Shown here piece by piece: positions 25,826 to 35,142 of a stretch of 43,045 bases of DNA. A model generated the notes under the pieces. That model ran no database searches. It saw nothing but the letters and a program-made list of their open reading frames with translations, and was not told the DNA's origin. Numbering within the stretch: position 1 is the stretch's first letter; each line of letters begins with the position of its first letter. A program made the translations under genes and the position numbers. The DNA lies in assembly GCA_023663085.1 (NCBI GenBank), contig JAMPIB010000029.1:1-43045 (forward strand), written 5' to 3'. This DNA is from Ruminococcus sp. GTDB taxonomy: Bacteria; Bacillota; Clostridia; Lachnospirales; Lachnospiraceae.

Positions 25826-26455
25826 ATGGATTTTCTAAGATTTGACAGCGATTTCATGACAGCGATCAGCCGGGCGGCGGATTATGTACTGCTCAATCTG
25901 TTATGCGTGCTTTTCTGCATCCCCATCGTTACGGCGGGGGCGGCTGTGACGGCCAAATATTATGTGGCCATGAAGATCGAGCGCAAAGAAGAGCCGGTCG
26001 TGTTAAAAGCATATCTGAAGGCTTTCCGGGATAATTTCAGACAGGCCACGATATTATGGCTGATCGGCATCTTTTTAGTCCTGTTTCTGGCAATGGACTG
26101 GTATCTGTTTAAGGATATGCAGATGAGCGGCGTCAGTTCGGTGTTCCGTACTGCATTGTTTATCTTTTCCATTGTGGTGGTGATGTCGCTTTTTTGCGTT
26201 TTTCCAATTATTGCCAGATTCCGCGTGACGCTAAAAGGGGCGGTGCGCAGCGCGGTGCTCTTTTCCCTTCTGCATATACCGCAGGTGGCGCTTGTCATAC
26301 TCCTGGAGATTTTACCATATTATATCGGTTTCCATTATCTGAAATGGTTTATTCTCATATGGGCTTTTTGCAGCGGACTATCGCTTTTTTATGCCGCACG
26401 GATGTATGTAAAGGCTTTTGCCAGAATAGAGGGGCAGATGGTAAATGAGGAATGA
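25826..26455 (+). CDS. YesL-family membrane protein (DUF624)
   Basis: A 209-residue integral membrane protein with about five helices. The N-terminal part (FDSDFMTAISRAADYVLLNLLCVLFCIPIVTAGAA) is the hallmark of DUF624/YesL. YesL genes are regular companions of YesM/YesN and oligosaccharide importers, but their role is not established; a link to transport or signal sensing is supposed. I chose the ATG at 25826 with GGAGCGG upstream; an ATG at 25787 overlaps the end of the GH8 gene and adds 13 unrelated residues. It overlaps the next gene by 11 bases, so both are co-translated. Confidence 0.9.
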   Translation: MDFLRFDSDFMTAISRAADYVLLNLLCVLFCIPIVTAGAAVTAKYYVAMKIERKEEPVVLKAYLKAFRDNFRQATILWLIGIFLVLFLAMDWYLFKDMQMSGVSSVFRTALFIFSIVVVMSLFCVFPIIARFRVTLKGAVRSAVLFSLLHIPQVALVILLEILPYYIGFHYLKWFILIWAFCSGLSLFYAARMYVKAFARIEGQMVNEE

Positions 26456-27140
26456 AATAGAAAAAATCAGACGGATGTCCCCGAAAGAAAGATGGGAGTA
26501 CTTTAGAACTTATTATCTGGTGCAGACAGTTATTGGTGTTATCGTACTCATACTGGCGGCGTTTTTTATCCACGATATGAAAGTGTCTTCCAGAGAAATC
26601 CTGGCTTCGGGCTGTCTGGTCAATGTAACGATAGATCAGGAGGGGTTTTTTTACCTGACGGATGAATATATCAGTTTCTGTGAAAAAAGCCAGAAAGAGG
26701 CTTCGGCGTTTTTATCTGTAGATAATACGCTGGATTTCATGCCGGAGAATCCGCTGGATAAAGATTCGTATGTCATGGCGCTCACCGCGCAGATCTATGC
26801 AGGCGATTATCAATATATGATACTGGATAAAGAGGCTTGGGAGTACTTTCAGAAGTCGGATGTTTATGCTGACCTTACGCAGATGCTGACGCCGGAGCAG
26901 CAGGAAAAATATGCGGACAGAATGGTATACCAGACATATCAGACAGAGGATGGCACGCAAGGCCGGATAGCGACGGCTCTTGATCTGACGGGAACGGCGT
27001 TCGCCGGGCACTGTCATCTGGAACCGCAGACGGCCTATCTTGTTTTTATCGAGACGGCGCAGGAAGAGAATACGGAAATTACAGTTGAAAAAAAGAGGCG
27101 GCTGGCAGATTATATACTGTCAGACGCTTCTTTTTTGTGA
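26445..27140 (+). CDS. single-pass membrane protein of unknown function, YesL partner
   Basis: A 231-residue protein with a charged cytoplasmic start containing [17 protein letters not shown], one membrane helix (about 27-43) and an extracytoplasmic domain of about 185 residues. The start motif ([18 protein letters not shown]) resembles a short pattern often seen next to YesL in Lachnospiraceae, which is memory and not proof. It overlaps yesL by 11 bases, and AGAGGGG lies about 11 bases upstream. No catalytic motif is seen. Position suggests a complex with YesL or the sugar importer. The promoter for uvrC appears to lie across its last codons. Confidence 0.75.
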   Translation: MRNEIEKIRRMSPKERWEYFRTYYLVQTVIGVIVLILAAFFIHDMKVSSREILASGCLVNVTIDQEGFFYLTDEYISFCEKSQKEASAFLSVDNTLDFMPENPLDKDSYVMALTAQIYAGDYQYMILDKEAWEYFQKSDVYADLTQMLTPEQQEKYADRMVYQTYQTEDGTQGRIATALDLTGTAFAGHCHLEPQTAYLVFIETAQEENTEITVEKKRRLADYILSDASFL

Positions 27141-27146
27141 TATACT
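27117..27146 (+). promoter_or_regulatory. candidate uvrC promoter
   Basis: An extended -10 (TGATATACT, TATACT at 27141-27146) with a partial -35 (CTGTCA at 27117-27122, 18-base spacing) overlaps the end of the preceding gene. The start would be about 28 bases before uvrC. No LexA/DinR box is visible. Confidence 0.5.
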
Positions 27147-27180
27147 TGACAGGAAAAGAAGTTATCAATGGAGCAGGGAA

Positions 27181-29055
27181 ATGTTTGATGTAGCGGAAGA
27201 ATTGAAAAAACTCCCCAACAGTCCGGGCGTTTATATCATGCACGATGCGGATGATACCATTATCTATGTGGGAAAGGCGGTCAATCTGCATAACCGGGTG
27301 CGTTCTTATTTTCGTAAGATTGTAGGGCGCGGGCCGCAGATTGACAAGATGGTACAACAGATCGCGCGTTTTGAATATATTGTGACGGACTCCGAACTGG
27401 AGGCGCTCGTTCTGGAGAATAATCTCATAAAAGAGCACAGTCCGAAGTATAATACGATGTTAAAAGATGACAAGACGTATCCTTATATTAAAGTCACTCT
27501 GGGGGAAGAATATCCGCGGATTCTTTTTTCCAGGGAGATAAAAAAGGACCGTTCCAAATATTTCGGCCCCTATACGAGCGCCGCGGCGGTAAAAGATACG
27601 ATTGAATTGATGAATAAGTTATATCAACTACGGACATGCAGCCGGAAACTGCCGAGGGATATCGGACTCGACAGGCCGTGCCTGAACTATCATATCAAAC
27701 AGTGCCTTGCGCCCTGTCAGGAATATATCAGCAGGGAAGAATACAGGGAACGCGTGGAACGGGCACTGGATTTCCTGAACGGGAATTATAAACCGATCTT
27801 AAGGGAGCTGGAACAGAAGATGCAGGAGGCGTCTGAGCAGCTGGCCTTTGAAGACGCGATACGCTACAGAGACTTATATAACAGTGTGAAAAGCGTGGCG
27901 CAGAAACAGAAGATAACGGACAGCGACGGAGAGGATAAAGATATTATTGCGCTGGCCAAAGATGAGAGCGACGCGGTCGTGCAGGTCTTCTTCGTGCGGG
28001 ACGGCAAGCTGATCGGCAGGGAGCATTTTTATATGATGCATGTCGCAGGATATGAAAGTGCACAGATACTGTTGGATTTTGTCAAGCAGTTTTATGCGGG
28101 GACACCGTATATACCCAAAGAACTGATGTTACAGGAAGAGATCGGAGACATTGAGATATTGGAGAAATGGCTTAGTATGCGCAAGGGCAGCCGTGTTTAT
28201 CTGCGCGTGCCCAAAAAGGGCAGCAAGGAGAAATTGGTCGAACTGGCCGCGCAGAACGCACAGCTTGTGCTGAGTCAGGATAAGGAACGCATCAAGCGGG
28301 AAGAGGGACGCACGATCGGCGCGGTACGGGAGATTGCCAGACTGCTCGACTTAGAATCCGTACAGCGCATGGAGGCTTTTGATATCTCCAATATCAGCGG
28401 TTTCGCCAATGTAGGTTCGATGGTCGTTTATGAAAAAGGCAAACCGAAACGCAGCGATTACCGGAAATTTAAGATACAGTCCGTAGCGGGACCGGATGAT
28501 TATGCCTGCATGAAAGAAGTGTTGACCAGACGTTTCGTGCATGGTATGGAAGAACGGGCGGAGTTAGACAGAAAAGAACTTGATAAAGAGTTCGGCAGTT
28601 TTACGAAGTTTCCCGATCTGCTGTTAATGGATGGCGGCAAGGGACAGGTCAATATCGCCCTGCAGGTATTGGAAGAACTGCATATCGACATTCCCGTATG
28701 CGGCATGGTAAAAGACGATAACCACAGGACGAGAGGACTTTATTATCATAATGTGGAGATTCCCATAGATACCCATTCCGAAGGTTTTAAGCTGATTACC
28801 AGGATTCAGGATGAAGCGCACCGTTTTGCGATTGAGTATCACCGCTCCCTGCGCTCCAAGTCGCAGGTAAAGTCCGTACTCGACGAGATTCCCGGCGTCG
28901 GCCCCGCGAGACGAAAAGCGCTGATGAAGCATTTCAGATCCATCGAAGAGGTCAAAAATGCCGAAATAGCGCAGCTATGCGAAGTTCCCGAAATCCCCGA
29001 ACACATAGCCAGGCAAATTTACGATTTTTTTCATAATAATGTAATTGAGCAATAG
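27181..29055 (+). CDS. uvrC: UvrABC excinuclease subunit C
   Basis: Makes both incisions around DNA lesions in nucleotide excision repair, with UvrB. The N-terminal GIY-YIG nuclease (about 14-92, [18 protein letters not shown], Arg in NRVRSYF) cuts on the 3' side. A central UVR motif (about 200-235, [15 protein letters not shown]) binds UvrB. The RNase H-like nuclease begins at AFDISNISG and includes [12 protein letters not shown]. The C-terminal helix-hairpin-helix pair ([16 protein letters not shown]) binds DNA. The length of 624 residues is normal. The start at 27181 (MFDVAEEL) has an AGGG site; longer frames run back into the preceding gene and are not used. Confidence 0.97.
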   Translation: MFDVAEELKKLPNSPGVYIMHDADDTIIYVGKAVNLHNRVRSYFRKIVGRGPQIDKMVQQIARFEYIVTDSELEALVLENNLIKEHSPKYNTMLKDDKTYPYIKVTLGEEYPRILFSREIKKDRSKYFGPYTSAAAVKDTIELMNKLYQLRTCSRKLPRDIGLDRPCLNYHIKQCLAPCQEYISREEYRERVERALDFLNGNYKPILRELEQKMQEASEQLAFEDAIRYRDLYNSVKSVAQKQKITDSDGEDKDIIALAKDESDAVVQVFFVRDGKLIGREHFYMMHVAGYESAQILLDFVKQFYAGTPYIPKELMLQEEIGDIEILEKWLSMRKGSRVYLRVPKKGSKEKLVELAAQNAQLVLSQDKERIKREEGRTIGAVREIARLLDLESVQRMEAFDISNISGFANVGSMVVYEKGKPKRSDYRKFKIQSVAGPDDYACMKEVLTRRFVHGMEERAELDRKELDKEFGSFTKFPDLLLMDGGKGQVNIALQVLEELHIDIPVCGMVKDDNHRTRGLYYHNVEIPIDTHSEGFKLITRIQDEAHRFAIEYHRSLRSKSQVKSVLDEIPGVGPARRKALMKHFRSIEEVKNAEIAQLCEVPEIPEHIARQIYDFFHNNVIEQ

Positions 29056-29156
29056 CCATTCCACGGTTATTGTGTTAAAATATTCACGGTGGCAATGAGC
29101 GGAGCGGAATCGAGCGACGCACTGCAGTGTAGTGAAAAGCGAAGGAGAGGGGTTAT

Positions 29157-30101
29157 ATGGCAAGTATCAGTTTGACAAAAGTAATCGAAAAATGGAAGTG
29201 GGAAAATCTGACGCCGGAGATTGATATTTCCAAAATCAAGATCACGCAGCCTGATATTAACAGACCTGCGTTGCAGTTGGCGGGTTATTTTGAGCATTTC
29301 GAGGCGACCCGATTACAGGTGGTCGGATTTGTGGAATATACTTATATGAACAGTCTCGATGAGGAGACGCAGACGGAGATTTTTGAGAAACTGCTGGATA
29401 ATCCGATTCCCGGCATTGTCTTTTGCAGGGAACTGCATCCGAACGATCGTTTCAGGGAGATCGCAGTCAAACATGGCGTACCGCTTTTGATGAGTGAAAA
29501 GGCTACTTCGGCGTGTATGGCGGAGATCATCCGCTGGCTGAACGTACAGTTGGCGCCATGTATTTCCATTCACGGCGTATTGATAGACGTTTACGGTGAG
29601 GGTGTACTGATCACTGGAGAAAGCGGTATCGGTAAATCGGAGGCCGCGCTGGAACTGATCCAGAGAGGGCACCGTCTGGTGACGGATGACGTAGTGGAAC
29701 TACGGCGTGTCAGCGCGGATACGTTAATCGGTTCTGCGCCGAGTATCACCAAACATTTTATCGAACTGCGCGGTATCGGTATCGTGGATGTAAAGGCGTT
29801 GTTCGGCGCATCCAGTGTCAAGGATACCCAGAACATAGATTTAGTCATCCATTTGGAAGACTGGGATAAGGATAAAGAATATGACCGTCTGGGCATGGAG
29901 GAAGAATATATAGAGTATCTCGGCAATAAAGTAGTCTGTCATAATATCCCCATCAGACCGGGACGTAATCTGGCGATCATCTGTGAATCGGCGGCAGTTA
30001 ATCATCGACAGAAAAAGATGGGTTACAACGCCGCACAGGAATTATATCAGCGTGTTCAAAATTCACTGGCCCGCAGACGGGATGAGGACGAAGACGAATA
30101 A
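29157..30101 (+). CDS. hprK: HPr kinase/phosphorylase
   Basis: Phosphorylates HPr and Crh on Ser46 and removes the phosphate again, which controls carbon catabolite repression in Gram-positive bacteria. The N-terminal domain (about 1-130) is followed by the catalytic domain with Walker A GESGIGKSE (about 158-166), the TDD acidic pair in HRLVTDDVVELR and the signature IELRGIGIVDVKALFG. Length of 314 residues is normal. AAGGAGAGGGG precedes the ATG. It heads the run hprK-ROK kinase-murB-rapZ-whiA-HPr-like, so the kinase and its likely target are in one gene cluster. The 100-base gap before it has no clear promoter. Confidence 0.97.
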   Translation: MASISLTKVIEKWKWENLTPEIDISKIKITQPDINRPALQLAGYFEHFEATRLQVVGFVEYTYMNSLDEETQTEIFEKLLDNPIPGIVFCRELHPNDRFREIAVKHGVPLLMSEKATSACMAEIIRWLNVQLAPCISIHGVLIDVYGEGVLITGESGIGKSEAALELIQRGHRLVTDDVVELRRVSADTLIGSAPSITKHFIELRGIGIVDVKALFGASSVKDTQNIDLVIHLEDWDKDKEYDRLGMEEEYIEYLGNKVVCHNIPIRPGRNLAIICESAAVNHRQKKMGYNAAQELYQRVQNSLARRRDEDEDE

Positions 30102-30146
30102 AAGCGGGAGAAGTGTAAAACAGCAGGAAAAGAGAGGGAGAAAGCA

Positions 30147-31085
30147 ATGGCAAGTCATGTATTTGGTGTAGATGTAGGCGGTACGACCGTAAAAATGGGG
30201 CTGTTTGATATAAATGGCAATGTTTTGGACAAATGGGAGATTCCGACCAGGACGGAAGATAATGGTAAGAATATCCTGCCGGATATCGCGGCAAGCATAG
30301 AGGCGAAGATGGCTGAAAAGAATCTTGAAAAAGAAGATGTGGCCGGCGTGGGCGTGGGCGTACCCGGCCCTGTCGATGGAGACGGTGTGGTACACAAGGC
30401 CGTGAATCTCGGCTGGGGTCAGTTCAATATGAAAGAAGAACTGACAAAACTGCTCGGAGGAATGCGCGTGGAAGGCGGCAATGACGCTAACGTAGCGGCG
30501 CTGGGAGAAATGTGGAAAGGCGGCGGACAGGGCCATAAAAATCTGGTAGCCGTTACGCTCGGAACAGGTGTTGGCGGCGGCATCATCATCAACGGAGAGA
30601 TCATGACCGGAGCGACCGGAGCAGGCGGTGAGATCGGTCATATCCATGTAGAGGATAACGAAACGGAAAGCTGTGGCTGCGGAAATTACGGATGTCTGGA
30701 AGAATATGCGTCCGCGACCGGGATCACCAGACTGGCCAACAGAGCGTTAAAGGCCAGCGATAAAGACAGCGTACTGCGAAACAGTGAGGTTTCCGCCAAG
30801 ACTGTCTTTGATGCGGTCAAAGCAGGCGATGAACTGGCCATCGAGGTGGCGGAGAAATTCGGTGAATATCTGGGAAAAGGGCTTGGTGTGATCGCCGGTG
30901 TCATCAATCCGGAAATTTTTGTTATCGGCGGCGGCGTTTCCAAGGCGGGTGAAGTACTGTTCGATTATATCAGACCGCCTTTTGAGAAGACGGTCTTTCA
31001 TGGCAGCAGGGATACGATCTTTGCGCTTGCCACGCTTGGAAACGATGCGGGAATATACGGCGCGGCTAAGATGCTTTTAGATTAA
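30147..31085 (+). CDS. ROK-family sugar kinase (probable glucokinase)
   Basis: Phosphorylates glucose or a related hexose with ATP. The N-terminal phosphate loop is VFGVDVGGTTVKMGLFD, the substrate-binding segment EGGNDANVAALGEMWKG carries the catalytic Asp, and LGTGVGGGIIING is the second phosphate loop. The ROK zinc motif is intact: GHIHVEDNETESCGCGNYGCLEEYAS (His and three Cys). There is no N-terminal helix-turn-helix, so it is an enzyme and not a repressor of the XylR/NagC type. The length of 312 residues fits Firmicutes glucokinases. It lies between hprK and murB, probably in one operon. Confidence 0.92.
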   Translation: MASHVFGVDVGGTTVKMGLFDINGNVLDKWEIPTRTEDNGKNILPDIAASIEAKMAEKNLEKEDVAGVGVGVPGPVDGDGVVHKAVNLGWGQFNMKEELTKLLGGMRVEGGNDANVAALGEMWKGGGQGHKNLVAVTLGTGVGGGIIINGEIMTGATGAGGEIGHIHVEDNETESCGCGNYGCLEEYASATGITRLANRALKASDKDSVLRNSEVSAKTVFDAVKAGDELAIEVAEKFGEYLGKGLGVIAGVINPEIFVIGGGVSKAGEVLFDYIRPPFEKTVFHGSRDTIFALATLGNDAGIYGAAKMLLD

Positions 31086-31149
31086 AGCATGGGTATGAGA
31101 TTATAAATCCGGCATATTATATAGTATATATTTTAAGAAATGAGACGGT

Positions 31150-32073
31150 GTGAAATTGAGTTTAAATACATCTATATGTAAATATATTGAGAAGATCATT
31201 CCGAAGGAGAGGATACTTTTTCATGAACCCATGAGCAGGCATACGACTTTTAAAGTAGGCGGCGAGGCGGAATGTATGATCCTGATTGAACAGGAGGAAG
31301 AACTGCTGCGGCTCGTACCTTATCTGAATCAGATCGAACAGGATTATTTTATTCTTGGAAACGGCAGTAATCTGCTGGTCGGCGACAGAGGATACCGTGG
31401 TATCATCATCAAACTCGGCGAGGGTATGGAGCGGATAACGGTAGAAGGCGAGTGTATCCGTGTGCAGGCGGGAGCATTGTTATCCCGGACGGCGGCGCGG
31501 GCGAGAGACGCAGGTCTTTCTGGTCTGGAATTTGCGGCAGGAATCCCCGGAAGTGTCGGCGGCGGCGTTGTCATGAACGCGGGAGCCTATGACGGTGAGA
31601 TGAAGCAGATCACAGAATCCGTGAGGGTCATGGATAAAGAAGGAAAAATCCTTGAGTTGGATAACAGTACTATGGAATTCGGTTATCGCACCAGTATCAT
31701 TAAGAACAGACCTTTTATTGTATTGGAAGTCCTTCTGCGGATGCATCCGGCGCCGAGAGAAGAGATCCAGACGAAAATGGATGAACTGATGCAGAAGCGG
31801 TTGAGCAAACAGCCGTTAAATTATCCGAGCGCAGGCAGTACCTTTAAGCGGCCGGAAGGATATTTCGCCGGCAAACTGATCATGGACGCCGGTATGCGCG
31901 GTTATCGTATCGGCGGGGCGCAGATATCCAATAAGCATTGCGGTTTTGTGGTCAATGTCGGTCAGGCGACGGCGGCGGATGTGAAAGAAGTGATCGAGGA
32001 AGTGCAGGAAAGAGTGAGTGAACGCTTTCATGTGAGACTGGAACCGGAGATTATTTTTCTGGGAGATTTTTAA
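31150..32073 (+). CDS. murB: UDP-N-acetylenolpyruvoylglucosamine reductase
   Basis: Flavoenzyme that reduces UDP-GlcNAc-enolpyruvate to UDP-MurNAc in cell wall synthesis, with FAD and NADPH. The FAD domain shows HTTFKVGGEAE, LGNGSNLLVGDRGYRG and FAAGIPGSVGGGVVMNAGAYDGEM; the catalytic Ser is in PSAGSTFKRPEG and the C-terminal Glu in LEPEIIFLG. It is a type II MurB of 307 residues. The start codon is GTG at 31150 with a poor ribosome site (GAGACGG), which may limit translation; a TTG at 31156 is an alternative. Same strand and close spacing with the hprK and rapZ genes. Confidence 0.96.
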   Translation: MKLSLNTSICKYIEKIIPKERILFHEPMSRHTTFKVGGEAECMILIEQEEELLRLVPYLNQIEQDYFILGNGSNLLVGDRGYRGIIIKLGEGMERITVEGECIRVQAGALLSRTAARARDAGLSGLEFAAGIPGSVGGGVVMNAGAYDGEMKQITESVRVMDKEGKILELDNSTMEFGYRTSIIKNRPFIVLEVLLRMHPAPREEIQTKMDELMQKRLSKQPLNYPSAGSTFKRPEGYFAGKLIMDAGMRGYRIGGAQISNKHCGFVVNVGQATAADVKEVIEEVQERVSERFHVRLEPEIIFLGDF

Positions 32074-32109
32074 GAGAGGATATTCTAAAGAAAGAGGCGT
32101 GGTAAAAAC

Positions 32110-32964
32110 ATGCGATTTGTAGTAGTGACCGGAATGAGCGGCGGTGGCAAGAGTATAACGCTTAAAATGCTGGAAGATCTGGGATTTTACTGCGTGGATA
32201 ACCTGCCGGTGCCGCTTATCGAAAAATTTCTGGAACTGATCGTGACGCCGGGCAGCGAGATCACCAAAGTGGCGCTGGGACTGGATGTGCGTGCCGATCA
32301 GTCTTTTAATGACGTACAGAAGGTTCTGGAGAAGTTAAAGGCGGAAGGATATGTTTTTGAAGTCCTTTTCATGGATGCGAGCGACGCCGTTCTGATCAAA
32401 CGTTATAAGGAAACGAGAAGAGTGCATCCGCTTTCACCCGATGGCAGGATCGAAGATGGCGTTGTCAGAGAGAGAAAGATACTGGAAGACATGAAAAAGA
32501 AGGCGGATTATGTGATAGATACTTCCAATCTGCTGACCAGAGAATTAAAAGAAGAGATGGATCGTATCTTTGTGCTCAACGAAGAATATAATTCTCTTAT
32601 GGTGACGATACTGTCTTTCGGCTTTAAAAACGGCATTCCGGCGGATGCCGATCTGGTCTTTGATGTCAGATTCCTGCCGAATCCGTTTTATATTGATGAA
32701 CTGAAGCATAAGACCGGTAACGATAAAGAGGTGCAGGACTATGTCATGAGTTTTCCGGAAGCCTCGGATTTTATGGAAAAACTGGGGGACATGCTGAAAT
32801 TTCTGATCCCGAATTACGTAAAAGAGGGAAAATACCAACTGGTCGTAGGGATAGGCTGTACGGGCGGAAAGCACAGGAGCGTGACACTGGCCAATGCGCT
32901 GTATGAGCGGATGAAAGATCAGGGAAATTATGGATTGAAACTGTATCACAGGGATATCAAGTAA
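32110..32964 (+). CDS. rapZ: RapZ/YvcJ nucleotide-binding protein
   Basis: P-loop protein of the RapZ family; in E. coli an RNase adaptor that controls glucosamine-6-phosphate synthase mRNA, in Bacillus (YvcJ) linked to competence. Walker A is GMSGGGKS (residues about 8-15), followed by LGFYCVDNLPVPLI; the second motif is DVRADQSF, and the C-terminal domain contains GCTGGKHRSV and ends YHRDIK. Length of 284 residues is normal. It is 36 bases after murB and 17 bases before whiA. In most Firmicutes yvcK lies between rapZ and whiA; here it is absent. Confidence 0.96.
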   Translation: MRFVVVTGMSGGGKSITLKMLEDLGFYCVDNLPVPLIEKFLELIVTPGSEITKVALGLDVRADQSFNDVQKVLEKLKAEGYVFEVLFMDASDAVLIKRYKETRRVHPLSPDGRIEDGVVRERKILEDMKKKADYVIDTSNLLTRELKEEMDRIFVLNEEYNSLMVTILSFGFKNGIPADADLVFDVRFLPNPFYIDELKHKTGNDKEVQDYVMSFPEASDFMEKLGDMLKFLIPNYVKEGKYQLVVGIGCTGGKHRSVTLANALYERMKDQGNYGLKLYHRDIK

Positions 32965-32981
32965 ATTTTGAGGTTGTGCTT

Positions 32982-33860
32982 ATGTCATTTTCCCAAACGG
33001 TAAAGGACGAGCTGGCGGCATATATCAGTCCCGCGAGACATTGTCAGTTAGCGGAATTGGCGGCATTGATCCATTTCGGAGGTCATCGGAGCAGCGATGG
33101 ATTACATCTGGATTTAGACATAGAAAATGAAATGGTTGCCAGAAAGTGCTTTACATTATTGCAAAAAACCTTTAATATAGATAATGTTATGCGGGAAGTG
33201 GAGGAAGAAAAAATCCTTCAGGCGCTTCATCTGTATGACGCTGGCCACCATATCCTGTCTCTGGATATGCCGGTAAATGCTCTGCTCATTAAGAACAGTT
33301 GCTGTGCGCGCGCCTATTTAAGAGGTGTTTTTCTTTGTGCCGGGTCGATGAGCGATCCGGAGAAAAGCTATCATCTGGAATTCGTATGCGGCAGGAGTGA
33401 GCAGGCGGAACAGTTGCGGCGCATTATCCGGGAGTTTCAGATAGAAGCCAGAGTGATCAGACGTAAGAAGTATTATATTGTGTATTTAAAAGAGGGTTCC
33501 GGAATCGTAGATCTGCTTAATGTAATGGGCGCACATGTGTCGTTGATGAATCTGGAAAATCTGCGTATTGTCAAGGAAATGCGCAATTCCATAAACAGGC
33601 GGGTTAATTGTGAAGCCGCCAATATCACCAAGACCGTAAATGCCGCATCCAAACAGATAGAAGACATTCTGCTGATTCAGAAACAGTATGGATTTGAAAA
33701 CTTACCGGATAATCTGCGGCAGATGGCAGAAGTCCGTTTAGAGTATCCGGAAGCTCCTTTAAAAGAACTTGGGGAGTATCTGGATCCGCCGGTCGGTAAA
33801 TCCGGTGTCAATCACCGACTGCGGAAATTAAGCGAGATTGCTGAACATATGAGGTTATAG
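32982..33860 (+). CDS. whiA: WhiA-family DNA-binding protein
   Basis: Conserved Gram-positive regulator linked to sporulation in Streptomyces and to cell division and chromosome segregation in Bacillus. The N-terminal part has a degenerate LAGLIDADG fold (about 20-190: CARAYLRGVFLCAGSMSDPEKSYHLEF), the C-terminal part a WhiA helix-turn-helix (about 220-292: RVNCEAANITKTV, LKELGEYLDPPVGKSGVNHRLRKLSEIA). I chose the ATG at 32982 because TGAGG lies 8 bases upstream; a GTG two codons earlier is possible. It follows rapZ by 17 bases and precedes the HPr-like gene by 14. Confidence 0.96.
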   Translation: MSFSQTVKDELAAYISPARHCQLAELAALIHFGGHRSSDGLHLDLDIENEMVARKCFTLLQKTFNIDNVMREVEEEKILQALHLYDAGHHILSLDMPVNALLIKNSCCARAYLRGVFLCAGSMSDPEKSYHLEFVCGRSEQAEQLRRIIREFQIEARVIRRKKYYIVYLKEGSGIVDLLNVMGAHVSLMNLENLRIVKEMRNSINRRVNCEAANITKTVNAASKQIEDILLIQKQYGFENLPDNLRQMAEVRLEYPEAPLKELGEYLDPPVGKSGVNHRLRKLSEIAEHMRL

Positions 33861-33874
33861 AAGGAGGAGAACTT

Positions 33875-34132
33875 ATGATTGAAAAATCTGTCCAAATTAA
33901 GTTGGAAGGCGGCCTGGAGGCCAGACCGGTGGCAGTACTCGTACAGGTGGCAAGCCAGTATGACAGCAGCGTGTACATTCAGTCGGCTAACAAAAAAGTA
34001 AATGCCAAAAGTATCATGGGCATGATGGGTCTTGGTCTGGCTATGGGCGAAACAGTAACCGTTATTGCTGACGGAAACGATGAAGAAGCGGCAGCAGCGG
34101 GCATTGAAGGATTTTTAAGCGGCAATCAGTAA
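33875..34132 (+). CDS. HPr-like protein with Glu15, Crh-type
   Basis: An 85-residue protein of the HPr fold, the phosphocarrier of the sugar phosphotransferase system. Where HPr has the phosphorylated His in GLHARPA, this protein has Glu15 (GLEARPV, codon GAG at 33917-33919). The regulatory Ser46 is kept in NAKSIMGMMGLGL, the site of HprK. Bacillus Crh has Gln at 15 and Ser46, and works only in catabolite repression with CcpA. This protein should therefore be unable to carry PTS phosphate but able to be phosphorylated by HprK, encoded in the same gene run. Glu might also mimic phospho-His; that is inference. A strong AAGGAGGAG site and a terminator at 34146 show that it ends the operon. Confidence 0.93.
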   Translation: MIEKSVQIKLEGGLEARPVAVLVQVASQYDSSVYIQSANKKVNAKSIMGMMGLGLAMGETVTVIADGNDEEAAAAGIEGFLSGNQ

Positions 34133-34145
34133 GGCATAGGATAAA

Positions 34146-34176
34146 GGGGATTCCCGGAAAGGGAGTCTCTTTTTTT
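34146..34176 (+). terminator. terminator of the hprK-whiA-HPr-like operon
   Basis: GGGATTCCC (34147-34155) pairs with GGGAGTCTC (34161-34169), two G-T pairs, loop GGAAA, followed by seven T residues. Confidence 0.9.
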
Positions 34177-34213
34177 CCAGAAATAACAGATAAAAAGCAG
34201 AGGAGGACACCGC

Positions 34214-35104
34214 ATGGATAAAAATATGCTTTTTGTTTATAATCCGAGAGCTGGCAAGGCGAAGATCAGAAGCAATCTGCTGGATATCATTGATACGTTT
34301 GTCAAGGCGGGATACGAGGTGACCGCGTATCCGACGCAGGCATCGGGAGATGCGGTCGATGTGGTGAAAAATCGGCGGGAAGGATATGATATTGTCGCAT
34401 GCTGCGGCGGAGACGGGACACTGGATGAAGTGGTCACCGGAATGATGTCAAGCAGTAAGAAACTGCCGATCGGTTATGTTCCTGCGGGCAGTACCAACGA
34501 TTTTGCCAGTAGTCTCGGCATTCCGCGCGGCATGGTCAAGGCGGCGGATGTCGTGGTCGATGGCAGGGATTTTGGCTGTGACATAGGCGCTTTTAATGAT
34601 GATTATTTTATTTATGTGGCGGCTTTTGGGATTTTTACGGATGTATCTTATGAGACGAAGCAGGATGTGAAAAATGTGCTGGGACATGCCGCCTATCTGT
34701 TAGAAGGAGTGAAAAGGCTCTCTTCTATCAGATCTTACCGGATGAAGATACAATATGACGATGTCTGTCTGGAAAATGAATATATTTACGGGATGATAAC
34801 TAATTCCAATTCCGTCGGCGGCTTTAAAGGCATTACCGGAAAAGATGTGGAGTTAAACGATGGCCTTTTCGAAGTAACACTGATCAAAAAGCCGTCTAAT
34901 CCGCTGGATATCAATAATATCGTTATGGCATTGGCGGATAAGAGGATCCAGTCTGATGCAATCCTTTGTTTTAAGACTTCCAGACTGGTCATAGAGTCCG
35001 ATGAGGGTGTTGCCTGGACGTTAGACGGTGAATTTGGCGGAGAACATACGATGGCGGTCATAGAGAACAAAAAAGAAGCACTAAAGATCAGGATACCGCG
35101 GTAA
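34214..35104 (+). CDS. diacylglycerol kinase-family lipid kinase
   Basis: Member of the DagK/YegS lipid kinase family, 296 residues, expected at the inner face of the membrane, making phosphatidic acid or a related lipid from ATP. The N-terminal domain shows FVYNPRAGKAK, the nucleotide motif CCGGDGTLDEVVTGM and VPAGSTNDFASSLGIP; the C-terminal beta-domain contains DIGAFNDDYFIYVAAFGIFTDVSY and LDGEFGGEH. AGAGGAGG precedes the start. It follows a strong terminator and seems to be transcribed alone. The exact substrate cannot be read from the sequence. Confidence 0.92.
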   Translation: MDKNMLFVYNPRAGKAKIRSNLLDIIDTFVKAGYEVTAYPTQASGDAVDVVKNRREGYDIVACCGGDGTLDEVVTGMMSSSKKLPIGYVPAGSTNDFASSLGIPRGMVKAADVVVDGRDFGCDIGAFNDDYFIYVAAFGIFTDVSYETKQDVKNVLGHAAYLLEGVKRLSSIRSYRMKIQYDDVCLENEYIYGMITNSNSVGGFKGITGKDVELNDGLFEVTLIKKPSNPLDINNIVMALADKRIQSDAILCFKTSRLVIESDEGVAWTLDGEFGGEHTMAVIENKKEALKIRIPR

Positions 35105-35142
35105 AAATCAGGTAATAAATTCCAATATTTTTTCTGAAAAGG

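Noticed and set aside
29056-29156. CACTGCAGTG palindrome and GC-rich stretch before hprK, considered as operator or terminator
   Set aside because: Only a 10-base palindrome with no T-run or promoter context; too little to support a function.
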